Assembly (NCBI GenBank): GCA_004554775.1 | Contig: SFKI01000004.1 | Location: 1-64,000 of the forward strand | Length of the DNA: 64,000 bases | Direction: 5' to 3' | Source of the DNA: Subdoligranulum variabile | GTDB lineage: Bacteria > Bacillota > Clostridia > Oscillospirales > Ruminococcaceae | Shown: positions 36,851 to 44,876 of the stretch, in pieces | Layout of the letters: every line of letters begins with the position of its first letter | How positions within the stretch are numbered: position 1 is the stretch's first letter | Program-made: the position numbers and the translations under genes | Notes under the pieces: generated by a model | Database searches by the model: none | Told to the model about the DNA's origin: nothing | What the model saw: the letters and a program-made list of their open reading frames with translations, nothing else

Positions 36851-36934
36851 GCTCCCCTCAAGGGGAGCCATACGATACCCGTAGGGGCGAGCATTGCTCG
36901 CCCGTGCAATCTTGCGCTGTTGCGCAATATCCCC
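36851..36934. repeat. GGCTCCCC hairpin plus partial R1 upstream of the DUF5711 gene
   Basis: GGCTCCCCTCAAGGGGAGCC (36851-36870), then GTAGGGGCGAGCATTGCTCGCCC (36882-36904), the first hairpin of R1, followed by a degraded remainder. The gap 36763-36958 has no gene. Confidence 0.7.
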
Positions 36935-36958
36935 ACAGAAAGAAGGTGACCCTATCCC

Positions 36959-38299
36959 ATGAACAAAGCAGAACGTGAACGGAAGGAACGGCGGCTGCGG
37001 ATGCTGGCGCGGGAGCAGGGACACACTTCTACCTATCCCATCCCGGGCACCAGCGGGGATATCGGCCTGCGCACGCCGCAGCCGGTGCGCCGCAGCCGTA
37101 CCGCGCCCCAACAGCCGGAAAAGCAGCCCGACAACGTGAAATCCTTCACGCCGCTGATCCAGCAGCGCCAGCGCCGTCACTATACCTTATTGGCGGTGCT
37201 GGTTCTGTGCATTGCAGCGGCCGTCTTTGTGTTTACCGGCGCGATGTCGGCGTCCATCGCCCTGTTGGGCGATGCGGCGGACAGCCTGTCCCTCTACTTC
37301 AACCGCAGCGACGGCGGCTGGCCGGTCAATACCGGCATCAGCGAGCCGATCCAGATCGCCGAGTTGGCGGGCGGCTTTGTTGAGCTGGACAGTGAGGATG
37401 TCGTCGTCTACTCGGCCTACGGCGCCAAGGTGCGCAGCTTCCAGCCCGGGTACGCCCGGCCCGTTATGGCTGTGGGCGGTACCCACTTTGCGGTGTACAA
37501 CCGCGCCGGCAACGAGCTGCAAGTTTCCAGCCGCACCAGCGCCCTCTACACCCAGACGTTTGACAACAGCATTCTGCTCTGCGCCATGTCCAATAACAAC
37601 ACCCTGGCGGTGGTGACTGAGTCGGGCCGCTACGCCGCGCAGCTGCAAATATTTGACCCATCGTTCCGCCAGACGTACAGCTGGCAGATGACCCAGAACG
37701 AGGGCACCCCCATCGCGGTGGATTTCTCGCCCGATAACCGCCAGTTTGCCGCCGGTACGCTGGCGGCACGGCAAGGCCAGCTGGGTTGCAAGGTCTATTT
37801 CATGAGCACCTCGTCCAACTCCGAAGGTCCCGCCTACACGGCCAGCCAGGGCAGTATGCTGCTCTCGCTGGACTGGCAGACCGAAAACCGCGTGGTAGCG
37901 GTGTTTGACACCTATATTGCGGTGCTGGACCCCCGCACGGCCACCGAGACAGCCCGCTATGATTTCGGCGGTGCTACGCTGCAAAGTGCCGCGCCCGGCC
38001 GCAGCCAGACCGCGCTGCTGCTCAACATCCGCGGCGGCAACAGCCTTGTCACGCTGGACAGCGACCTGACCCCGCTGGCCGAGATCCCCGCCCGCCAGGC
38101 CTACGGCATCAAGGCGACCGACACGGCGGTCTACCTGCTGTGCCCCAACGCGGTCGAGTGTTACGGCTTTGACGGCGTGCAGAACTGGGTGCAGGACGAC
38201 CTGGCCGCCCGACCCATCCAGGTGCTGAAAGCCTCGGAACTGCTGGTGTTCACCGGCAGCCGCGCCGAGATCCTGACCCCGCCCGACAACGCAAACTGA
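36959..38299 (+). CDS. DUF5711 family membrane-anchored beta-propeller-like protein
   Basis: 446 residues: a basic cytoplasmic N-terminus (about 1-72), one membrane helix (TLLAVLVLCIAAAVFVFTGAMSAS, about 76-100) and an outside domain made of repeated short beta units (for example MAVGGTHFAVYNRAGNELQVSS, NNNTLAVVTESGRYAAQLQIFD, DNRQFAAGTLAARQG), like a WD40/PQQ propeller. DUF5711 proteins are clostridial and uncharacterised. AGAAGGTGA precedes the ATG. CvpA gene follows after 24 bp, probably in one operon. Confidence 0.75.
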   Translation: MNKAERERKERRLRMLAREQGHTSTYPIPGTSGDIGLRTPQPVRRSRTAPQQPEKQPDNVKSFTPLIQQRQRRHYTLLAVLVLCIAAAVFVFTGAMSASIALLGDAADSLSLYFNRSDGGWPVNTGISEPIQIAELAGGFVELDSEDVVVYSAYGAKVRSFQPGYARPVMAVGGTHFAVYNRAGNELQVSSRTSALYTQTFDNSILLCAMSNNNTLAVVTESGRYAAQLQIFDPSFRQTYSWQMTQNEGTPIAVDFSPDNRQFAAGTLAARQGQLGCKVYFMSTSSNSEGPAYTASQGSMLLSLDWQTENRVVAVFDTYIAVLDPRTATETARYDFGGATLQSAAPGRSQTALLLNIRGGNSLVTLDSDLTPLAEIPARQAYGIKATDTAVYLLCPNAVECYGFDGVQNWVQDDLAARPIQVLKASELLVFTGSRAEILTPPDNAN

Positions 38300-38323
38300 T
38301 AACGAAAGGACCCGCAACATCCC

Positions 38324-38986
38324 ATGCAACAAAACATTCCCCTTATCTACGATCTGATTTTTCTGCTGCTTTTCGCCGTGGTGGCCGTGCGCAACTGGCA
38401 CCGGGGCTTTCTGGCCAGCCTGGCCGAGCTGATCGGTGCGATCTTCGGCGTTGGCATCGCGGTCTGGGCCAGCCAGACCGCCGCGCCGCAGATTTACGAG
38501 AAATTCCTGAGCGCTTCGGTCGCTGAACGTGTTGAGACCGCCATCAGTCAGTCCAACGGCGATATCGCCCAGGCCTTGCAGGGCATCTCCTTTTTGCCGG
38601 AGGCCATGCAACAGACCCTGCAGAACCTGCTGACCGACGCGGGCAGCGATGTGTCCGCCAAGGTGGCCGATGCCTTGCAGCCGCTGATCTTGCCTTTTGT
38701 GCAGGTGCTGCTCTTCGTGGTGCTTTGCCTGCTGGTGCGGTGGGTGTTCCGCCTGCTGGTCGGGGTGCTGCGCTGGTTCAATGGCGTGCCGCTGCTGGGC
38801 GGCGTCAACCGCCTGCTGGGCCTTGTGCTCGGTCTTGCCAACGGCGCAGTGGACTGCTGGCTGCTGGCGCTGGCGCTGTGGTTCCTGGTCGGCGTTACCG
38901 GCGGCAGACTGTCCTGGCTCAACGGCTACATCCTCAGTCAAAGCGTCGGTTACGGCATTTTTGGCGGCATCAACCCCTTTATGTAA
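38324..38986 (+). CDS. CvpA family membrane protein
   Basis: 220 residues with four hydrophobic segments; starts with IYDLIFLLLFAVVAVRNWHRGFLASLAELIGAIFGVGIA, characteristic of the CvpA/colicin V production family, and ends LLGGVNRLLGLVLGLANGAVDCWLLALAL...., the second family motif. Members influence cell envelope, biofilm or stress tolerance; exact role unknown. A MITE footprint starts 3 bases after the stop. Confidence 0.85.
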   Translation: MQQNIPLIYDLIFLLLFAVVAVRNWHRGFLASLAELIGAIFGVGIAVWASQTAAPQIYEKFLSASVAERVETAISQSNGDIAQALQGISFLPEAMQQTLQNLLTDAGSDVSAKVADALQPLILPFVQVLLFVVLCLLVRWVFRLLVGVLRWFNGVPLLGGVNRLLGLVLGLANGAVDCWLLALALWFLVGVTGGRLSWLNGYILSQSVGYGIFGGINPFM

Positions 38987-38989
38987 TAA

Positions 38990-39022
38990 GGCGATACCGC
39001 GCAATTTCAGAATTGTGCCGCA
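38990..39022. mobile_element. MITE terminal-repeat footprint after the CvpA gene
   Basis: GGCGATACCGCGCAATTTC directly abuts AGAATTGTGCCGCATC: both resemble the two terminal repeats of the MITE at 19608-19706, but the interior is gone. Forms an imperfect hairpin that could act as terminator. Confidence 0.55.
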
Positions 39023-39062
39023 TCAGCTAAATGAATAAATTCTGAACATTCCGCACGAAAAC

Positions 39063-39091
39063 TTGCAAAAACGCCGCTTTCGTTTCATAAT
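39063..39091 (+). promoter_or_regulatory. Promoter of clpE
   Basis: TTGCAA (39063-39068), 17 bp, CATAAT (39086-39091), about 53 bp before the start codon. I see no CtsR heptad repeat (GGTCAAA-type) overlapping it. Confidence 0.6.
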
Positions 39092-39143
39092 ATTTGCAAG
39101 ACTATACGCCTGCAAGGGCGTTTTCTATAGAGGTGAAGAAATT

Positions 39144-41453
39144 ATGGTTTGTGTACGCTGCAAAAAACGTACGGCTGTGGTGTTCATCCAGCGGATGGAC
39201 GGCGGCAAGCCGGTGCAGGAGGGCTACTGCCTGACCTGCGCCCGCGAGATGCACATTCAGCCCGTAGATGATTTGATGAAACAGTTCGGCATGTCCGACC
39301 AGGATCTGGAGAATATGGAAGAGCGGATGAGCAGCTTTTTACAGGAAGCTGCCGATTCCGGCATGCTGCCCACCGCCGCAGGCGAGGATGCACCCGAGGA
39401 GACTGACGGCCAGGACGATTTCGTGCCCGGCGGCTCGCCAGTGTTCCCGTTTGGCTTTGGTCCGGCGCGCCAGAACGGCGACGACAAGCCCAAGGGCAAA
39501 AACGGCAAAAAAGACAAAACCCCCAAGCGCAAGTTTTTGGACACCTACTGCGAAAACCTGACCCAGAAAGCCCGCGAAGGCAAGGTGGACCGCATCATCG
39601 GCCGCGACCGTGAAATTTACCGCACGATCCAGATTTTGTGCCGCCGCCAGAAAAACAACCCCTGTCTGATCGGTGAAGCCGGTGTCGGCAAGACTGCCAT
39701 CGCCGAGGGCATCGCCCAGCGCATTGCCGAAGGCCAGGTCCCTGCCCGCCTGCGCGACAAGGAAATTTTCCTGCTGGACATGACCGCCCTCATCGCAGGC
39801 ACACAGTTCCGCGGCCAGTTCGAGCAGCGTGTCAAGGGCCTCATCAGCGAGGTCAAGGCCGCAGGCAACATCATCCTGTTCATTGACGAAATCCATTCTA
39901 TTGTGGGCGCGGGCGATTCCGACGGTGCGATGAACGCCGCCAACATCATGAAACCCGCCCTCTCCCGCGGGCAGGTGCAGGTCATCGGCGCAACGACCTT
40001 TGCCGAGTATCGCAAGTATATCGAAAAGGATACCGCGCTGGAGCGCCGGTTCCAGCCCGTCAAGGTCGAAGAACCGTCCATCCCTGATACCATTGAGGTG
40101 CTCAAGGGCATCCGCATTTACTACGAGAAGCACCACTGCGTCCGCGTGCCGGATCCGGTCGTGACCAACGTGGTCAAATTGTCTGAGCGGTATATCACCG
40201 ACCGTTTCCTGCCCGATAAGGCCATTGACCTGCTGGACGAAGCCTGCGCCTGCTGCAACCTGCGCCACCCCGAGATCACCGAGCTGGTCGAAACGCAGCG
40301 CAGCGTGGCCGAGCTGGAAAACCGCGAGCATGAGCTGGAAAATCCCGAGCCGGAGAACGGCCAGGACGCCGCCATCGACTACGAGGCACTTGCGTCCGTC
40401 AAAACGGAATTGGCGCAGCAGCGCCAGAAGCTGCCCGCCCTGCAGCTGAAAGTGGCCGAGATCGAGGTCACGATGGACGATGTGGCCCAGGTCATTGAGC
40501 TGTGGACCGGCATCCCCGCCGTCAAGATCAAGGAGACCGAGTACGGCCGCCTGCAAGGGCTGGAAGAAGCGCTGAAGGCGCACATCATCGGCCAGGACGA
40601 GGCTGTGCATGCCGTGGCCGGGGCCATCAAGCGCGCCCGCGCCGACCTGTCCGGCCGCCACCGCCCCGCCAGCTTTATTTTCGTCGGCCCCACCGGTGTC
40701 GGCAAGACCGAACTGGTCAAGCAGCTGGCCAATCAGCTGTTTGACACCGTCGATCCGCTGATCTCCATCGACATGAGTGAGTACATGGAGAAGTACGCGG
40801 TCTCCCGCCTGATCGGCTCGCCCCCGGGCTATGTCGGCTACGACGAGGCTGGCCAGCTGACCGAGAAGGTCCGCCGCCATCCCTACAGCGTTGTGCTGTT
40901 CGATGAGATCGAAAAAGCACATCCTGACGTCATGAATATCCTGCTGCAAATCCTCGATGAAGGCAAGATCAACGACGCCCAGGGCCGCGTGGTCGATTTT
41001 TCCAACACCGTTATCTGCATGACGTCCAACGCCGGCTCCACCGACCAGAGCGGCGCGACCGGCTTCGGCAAGCGGGCCGAGACCGCCAGTGCCGACAAGT
41101 GCATGAAAGCCTTGCAGGAGTTTTTGCGCCCTGAGTTTTTGGGCCGCGTGGACGAGGTCATCACCTTCCGCCCGCTGGGCCAGGCAGACCTCGAGCGCAT
41201 TGCCCAGCTGATACTGGACGAGTACAAGCCCGGCTTGGCCGCCCACAGCATCACGCTGAACACCACGCCCGAAGCGCTGACTGCCATCGTGGCCGAAAGC
41301 ACGACCCGTTACGGTGCGCGTGAGCTGCGCCGCACCATCCGCAAAGCGATTGAGGACCCTATCTCCGATGCGCTGGTCGATGGTCGCTTGGGCAGCCAGC
41401 CCGCAGCCGCCACACTGACGGCCAAAGACGGCAAGCCCGTATTGGAGCTGTGA
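39144..41453 (+). CDS. clpE: ClpE-type AAA+ unfoldase with N-terminal zinc finger
   Basis: 769 residues from ATG 39144 (AGAGGTGAAG ahead). Four cysteines CVRC (3-6) and CLTC (29-32) make the ClpE zinc finger; a charged linker with a KNGKKDKTPKRK patch follows. First ATPase domain: GEAGVGKT (177-184), FIDEIHS. Coiled middle region about 370-440. Second ATPase domain: GPTGVGKT (about 515), VLFDEIEKAHPDVMNILLQILDEG, then the D2 small domain. ClpE feeds proteins to ClpP and is a stress protein in Firmicutes. Its TGA overlaps the ATG of the next gene by one base. Confidence 0.9.
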   Translation: MVCVRCKKRTAVVFIQRMDGGKPVQEGYCLTCAREMHIQPVDDLMKQFGMSDQDLENMEERMSSFLQEAADSGMLPTAAGEDAPEETDGQDDFVPGGSPVFPFGFGPARQNGDDKPKGKNGKKDKTPKRKFLDTYCENLTQKAREGKVDRIIGRDREIYRTIQILCRRQKNNPCLIGEAGVGKTAIAEGIAQRIAEGQVPARLRDKEIFLLDMTALIAGTQFRGQFEQRVKGLISEVKAAGNIILFIDEIHSIVGAGDSDGAMNAANIMKPALSRGQVQVIGATTFAEYRKYIEKDTALERRFQPVKVEEPSIPDTIEVLKGIRIYYEKHHCVRVPDPVVTNVVKLSERYITDRFLPDKAIDLLDEACACCNLRHPEITELVETQRSVAELENREHELENPEPENGQDAAIDYEALASVKTELAQQRQKLPALQLKVAEIEVTMDDVAQVIELWTGIPAVKIKETEYGRLQGLEEALKAHIIGQDEAVHAVAGAIKRARADLSGRHRPASFIFVGPTGVGKTELVKQLANQLFDTVDPLISIDMSEYMEKYAVSRLIGSPPGYVGYDEAGQLTEKVRRHPYSVVLFDEIEKAHPDVMNILLQILDEGKINDAQGRVVDFSNTVICMTSNAGSTDQSGATGFGKRAETASADKCMKALQEFLRPEFLGRVDEVITFRPLGQADLERIAQLILDEYKPGLAAHSITLNTTPEALTAIVAESTTRYGARELRRTIRKAIEDPISDALVDGRLGSQPAAATLTAKDGKPVLEL

Positions 41454-42502
41454 TGCGCACAAAAATTACGGCGCTGCTGCTGGCTGTGCTGCTGCTGATG
41501 GGCCTGACCGGCTGCTCAGCGTATGCGCGGTGGAAGCTGTCTACCCCCACGCTGCCGCACACACAGGCCACGCCCGCGCCCAGTGCCGCCCCGGCGCCGA
41601 CGCAGCAGCCCAGTTCTGGCCTGAGCCGCCGCCAGAAGCTGTACGGCAGCGCCGGGCTGCTGACCGAGCCGACGGTGCTGGTCAGCGTTTACATCAACGA
41701 TGCCGCAGGCGGCCGTGTATGGACCGAGAACGCCAAGGCCGAGACCCGGCAGTACCTTGCCACGGCTGTGCAATGGCTGCATGAACAGGCGGAAACCTAC
41801 GGCCAGACGCTGAATTTATACTATGACGACGGCGCCGCCAACAGCTCGCTGTGCCGCAGCTACACGCCGCACGCAGCAGTGCGCGGCGGGCGCGATTCCG
41901 ACGAGAGCAACGCCCTGCTTACCGAGTTGGACGCCGTCAGCGCTACGCTGGACACCGCCGCTTTGCAGCAGGCCTATGGCACCGACCGCATCGCGTTTTT
42001 GTACTTTCTGCCGGTCAGCGGCGCCTCGTTCACGATGGTCCACTATGCCGACGACGGGGACGACTACTATTACGAGTATAGCTGCCTTTACCGTTACGAT
42101 GTCTACGCCGCCGACGGCGAAAGTGAATCCCCGGCGACCTACGCCCACGAGCTCCTGCACCTCTTCGGCGCGCCCGATCTGTACGAGGGCAGCAGCGACG
42201 ACTTTGTCGATGATGCACTGATCGCCTATGTCGAGGAGAACTACCCCGACGAGATCATGAACAGTACCTACAACGACGACGGAACCAGCAGCTTTACCAG
42301 CGTGGACAAAACGATCAGCCCGTTGACGGCCTATTGCCTGGGCCTGACCGACACCTGCCCGGAGCTGGAACTGTTCCCTAAACTGGCCGATGTCACGCCC
42401 GGGGTGTTCCGCCATGCAGACGGTGGGCCGTCCACAGACAGCGGCGATGGCGGCACAGACGCTGCCGACGACCCGGCCTGGCCCGGCGCGGTGGCCGTGT
42501 AA
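41453..42502 (+). CDS. Lipoprotein with zincin-type metalloprotease motif
   Basis: 349 residues. Lipoprotein signal peptide with lipobox LTGC (Cys21), a Pro/Ala/Thr linker (about 30-60), then a domain containing ATYAHELLHLFGAPDLYEGS: HExxHxxGxxD (His near 232), a zinc site of the metzincin-like kind in which an Asp is the third ligand, as known for snapalysin (M7). The C-terminus is Asp/Gly rich. I do not recognise the family further. Start ATG 41453 shares its A with the clpE stop (TGATG), so it is translationally coupled to clpE. The product would be outside the cell and ClpE inside, so the coupling suggests shared stress control rather than contact. Confidence 0.72.
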   Translation: MRTKITALLLAVLLLMGLTGCSAYARWKLSTPTLPHTQATPAPSAAPAPTQQPSSGLSRRQKLYGSAGLLTEPTVLVSVYINDAAGGRVWTENAKAETRQYLATAVQWLHEQAETYGQTLNLYYDDGAANSSLCRSYTPHAAVRGGRDSDESNALLTELDAVSATLDTAALQQAYGTDRIAFLYFLPVSGASFTMVHYADDGDDYYYEYSCLYRYDVYAADGESESPATYAHELLHLFGAPDLYEGSSDDFVDDALIAYVEENYPDEIMNSTYNDDGTSSFTSVDKTISPLTAYCLGLTDTCPELELFPKLADVTPGVFRHADGGPSTDSGDGGTDAADDPAWPGAVAV

Positions 42503-42525
42503 CACGTGAGAGGGGGGAGCGCACC

Positions 42526-43458
42526 TTGCCCAGAGAGGATTTTCCGCTGCGGGTGGACGGCGTGATCGCCGGTTGGGCGGCTGAGCGCCGCCCCGAAGAT
42601 GTGATCCCCGCCGCCCAGACTGATACCTGGCAGCTCGTCTACGTGCGCAGCGGCACCATTGAGGAACGCTGCGACGACCGCCGCGTGCTGCTGCGGGCCG
42701 GGGGGATCCTGTTCCACCAGCCCGGGGAAACGTTCGGCATGCGCCCGGTGGGCGAGGTCCCGCCCGATGTGCTACGGCTGGACTTCTTGTGTACCCAGGC
42801 AGGCATGGACCGCTTCCGCGGGGCGGTGTTCCACGCTGAACCGCTGGAGCAGTACGATTTAAACTGGCTGATGGACGCAGTAACGACTTATTTTGAGCCG
42901 CCCGCCGCCTTGGGCGATGTCCCGGCCCCTAAAGAGGAACAGCCCTATGGCGCGCAGCAGCAGCTGGCCATCCACCTGGAAAATCTGCTGATCGTACTGG
43001 CGCGGCGCTATAAGCGCGCCCGCAAGCCTGGTGTGCGCCTGCGGCGTGAGCGCCGCCAGACTGCGCTGGTGGATGCCGCCCGCACCTACTTTGCCAAAAA
43101 CCTGCAGCGGGAGCTGCGGGTGGACGAGGTGTGCGCCGCCATCGGCTGCACCAAGCCGCAGCTGCAAGCCGCGTTCCGCACCCGGCTGCGTCATACCGCC
43201 ATGGAGGAATTTTCTGCCATGCGGCTGGACTATGCCGCGCAGCTGCTGGCCCGGGGCGATACCCCCGGCGAGGTGGCCGCGCAGCTGGGCTACCGCAGCG
43301 GGGCCTATTTCAGCCAAAAATTCAAGGAAGCCACCGGCAACACCCCCAGCGCCTACCGCCGGCTGCAGCAGGGCCTGACCGCCCGCCGCCTAAACAGGCA
43401 ACAAAAAGATAAAGACGAATCGAAAACTTCTATTGCAGAAACACCGCCAAAAAAGTAA
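42526..43458 (+). CDS. AraC-family transcriptional regulator
   Basis: 310 residues from TTG 42526, supported by GAGGGGGGAGCG upstream. Cupin-like sensor part (VRSGTIEERCDDRRVLLRAGGILFHQPGETFGMRP, about 35-69) and C-terminal double helix-turn-helix (LRVDEVCAAIGCTKPQLQAAFRTRLRHTAMEEF...LARGDTPGEVAAQLGYRSGAYFSQKFKEATGNTPSAYRR). The last 30 residues are polar. Located 23 bp after the lipoprotein gene and 74 bp before galE, in the same direction; target genes unknown. Confidence 0.88.
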   Translation: MPREDFPLRVDGVIAGWAAERRPEDVIPAAQTDTWQLVYVRSGTIEERCDDRRVLLRAGGILFHQPGETFGMRPVGEVPPDVLRLDFLCTQAGMDRFRGAVFHAEPLEQYDLNWLMDAVTTYFEPPAALGDVPAPKEEQPYGAQQQLAIHLENLLIVLARRYKRARKPGVRLRRERRQTALVDAARTYFAKNLQRELRVDEVCAAIGCTKPQLQAAFRTRLRHTAMEEFSAMRLDYAAQLLARGDTPGEVAAQLGYRSGAYFSQKFKEATGNTPSAYRRLQQGLTARRLNRQQKDKDESKTSIAETPPKK

Positions 43459-43471
43459 AATAAGGGTAACG

Positions 43472-43491
43472 AGCGGAGAACAATCTCCGCT
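43472..43491 (+). promoter_or_regulatory. Hairpin in the galE leader
   Basis: AGCGGAGA-ACAA-TCTCCGCT, perfect 8-bp stem without T-run, between the AraC gene stop and the galE ribosome site (AAGGAGACG). Confidence 0.5.
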
Positions 43492-43532
43492 AAAAAGCAA
43501 CAAGATAACATAAATATAAGGAGACGATCGCT

Positions 43533-44558
43533 ATGGCAATTTTGGTAAGCGGTGGCGCCGGTTACATCGGCAGCCACACCTGCGTGGAACTGTTGGCCGC
43601 CGGATATGATATCGTCGTGGCCGATAACTACTACAACTCCTGCCCCGAGGCCTTGGCCCGCGTCAAGAAGATCGCCGGTAAGGACTTCCGCTTTGTCGAG
43701 GCTGACATGACCGATAAGGCCGCCGTCGAAAAGATCTTCGCCGAGAACGAGGATATCGACTGCGTAATCCAGTTCGCCGCCTACAAGGCCGTGGGCGAGA
43801 GCGTCTCCAAACCCATCGAGTATTACTCCAACAACCTGGCCTGCACGCTGAACATTCTGGATGTTATGCGCCGCCATAACTGCCATAACATCATCTTCTC
43901 CTCCTCGGCCACCGTCTACGGCGACCCCGCCAGCGTGCCTATCCGCGAGGATTTCCCCGTTGGCGGCACCACCAACCCCTACGGCACCACCAAGGTATTT
44001 ACCGAGCAGATCCTGACCGACTGCTGCAAGGCCGACCCGGAGCTGAATGTTGCGCTGCTGCGTTACTTTAACCCCATCGGTGCGCATCCGTCGGGCCTGA
44101 TTGGCGAGGACCCCAACGGCATCCCCAACAACCTCGTGCCCTATATCGCCAAGGTAGCTGTCGGTAAGCTGGAAAAAGTCCATGTCTTTGGCAACGATTA
44201 TCCCACCCCGGACGGCACCGGCGTGCGCGACTACATCCATGTTGTCGATCTGGCCCGCGGCCACGTCGCAGCCATCAAAAAGCTGGAAGAAAAGCCCGGC
44301 CTGTTCATCTGCAACCTGGGCACCGGCCACGGCTACAGTGTGCTGGATGTCATCCACGCCTTCAGCAAGGCCTGCGGCAAGGAGATCCCCTATGTCATCG
44401 ACCCGCGCCGCCCCGGCGATATTGCCGAGTGCTGGTGTGACCCCAGCAAGGCCAAGCGTGAGCTGGGCTGGGAAGCCCAGTACGGCATCGAGGAGATGTG
44501 CGCCCACAGCTGGAACTGGCAGAGCCACAACCCCGACGGTTACAAGACCGCTGAATAA
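43533..44558 (+). CDS. galE: UDP-glucose 4-epimerase
   Basis: Interconverts UDP-glucose and UDP-galactose (or the GlcNAc pair), feeding galactose use and surface glycans. 341 residues of the extended SDR type: NAD motif VSGGAGYIGSH (5-15), NNLACTLNIL, catalytic Ser in FSSSATVYGDP and Tyr-Lys in NPYGTTKVFTEQ, then PTPDGTGVRDYIHVVDLARGHV. ATG has AAGGAGACG ahead. No other gal gene is nearby. Confidence 0.96.
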   Translation: MAILVSGGAGYIGSHTCVELLAAGYDIVVADNYYNSCPEALARVKKIAGKDFRFVEADMTDKAAVEKIFAENEDIDCVIQFAAYKAVGESVSKPIEYYSNNLACTLNILDVMRRHNCHNIIFSSSATVYGDPASVPIREDFPVGGTTNPYGTTKVFTEQILTDCCKADPELNVALLRYFNPIGAHPSGLIGEDPNGIPNNLVPYIAKVAVGKLEKVHVFGNDYPTPDGTGVRDYIHVVDLARGHVAAIKKLEEKPGLFICNLGTGHGYSVLDVIHAFSKACGKEIPYVIDPRRPGDIAECWCDPSKAKRELGWEAQYGIEEMCAHSWNWQSHNPDGYKTAE

Positions 44559-44572
44559 CCCCCCAATACCCC

Positions 44573-44609
44573 AAAGGACGCGCCCGCAAAAAAGGCGCGT
44601 CCTTTTTGT
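44573..44609 (+). terminator. Terminator after galE
   Basis: 12-bp stem AAAGGACGCGCC / GGCGCGTCCTTT, nine-base loop, run of T. Confidence 0.88.
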
Positions 44610-44661
44610 TTTGCTGCGCCATAACTACCACATCTAGTGGGTGGCTGCGGCAGAAAAAACA

Positions 44662-44737
44662 AAAAACAGCGAAAACTGTGCTAAATGTGTTCTCTCAACA
44701 ACAGAAAGAACATAAAACGCGCAGGTTCGCTGTTTTT
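44662..44737. other. Isolated long-range hairpin in an AT-rich gap
   Basis: Perfect 12-bp arms AAAAACAGCGAA (44662-44673) and TTCGCTGTTTTT (44726-44737) enclose 52 bases that hold a nested TGTTCT / AGAACA pair. The rest of the gap to 44876 between convergent genes holds no gene I can support (a 96-codon open frame there has no ribosome site or family likeness). Possibly a small RNA with its own terminator on the plus strand. Confidence 0.4.
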
Positions 44738-44876
44738 AAATTTTGCTGTGCTCTTGTTTGTTATGCCGTAACAGGAAAATCACAGAATAACTTCAAATTG
44801 TGCCGTGTTGCGCTTTGCACACCATTGCACACGCACAATCCAAGGGCTGCGTTTTGCCCGCCAATTTACCCCTTTT

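Noticed and set aside
39339..41462. 707-codon minus-strand frame opposite clpE
   Set aside because: Antisense shadow of both AAA domains.
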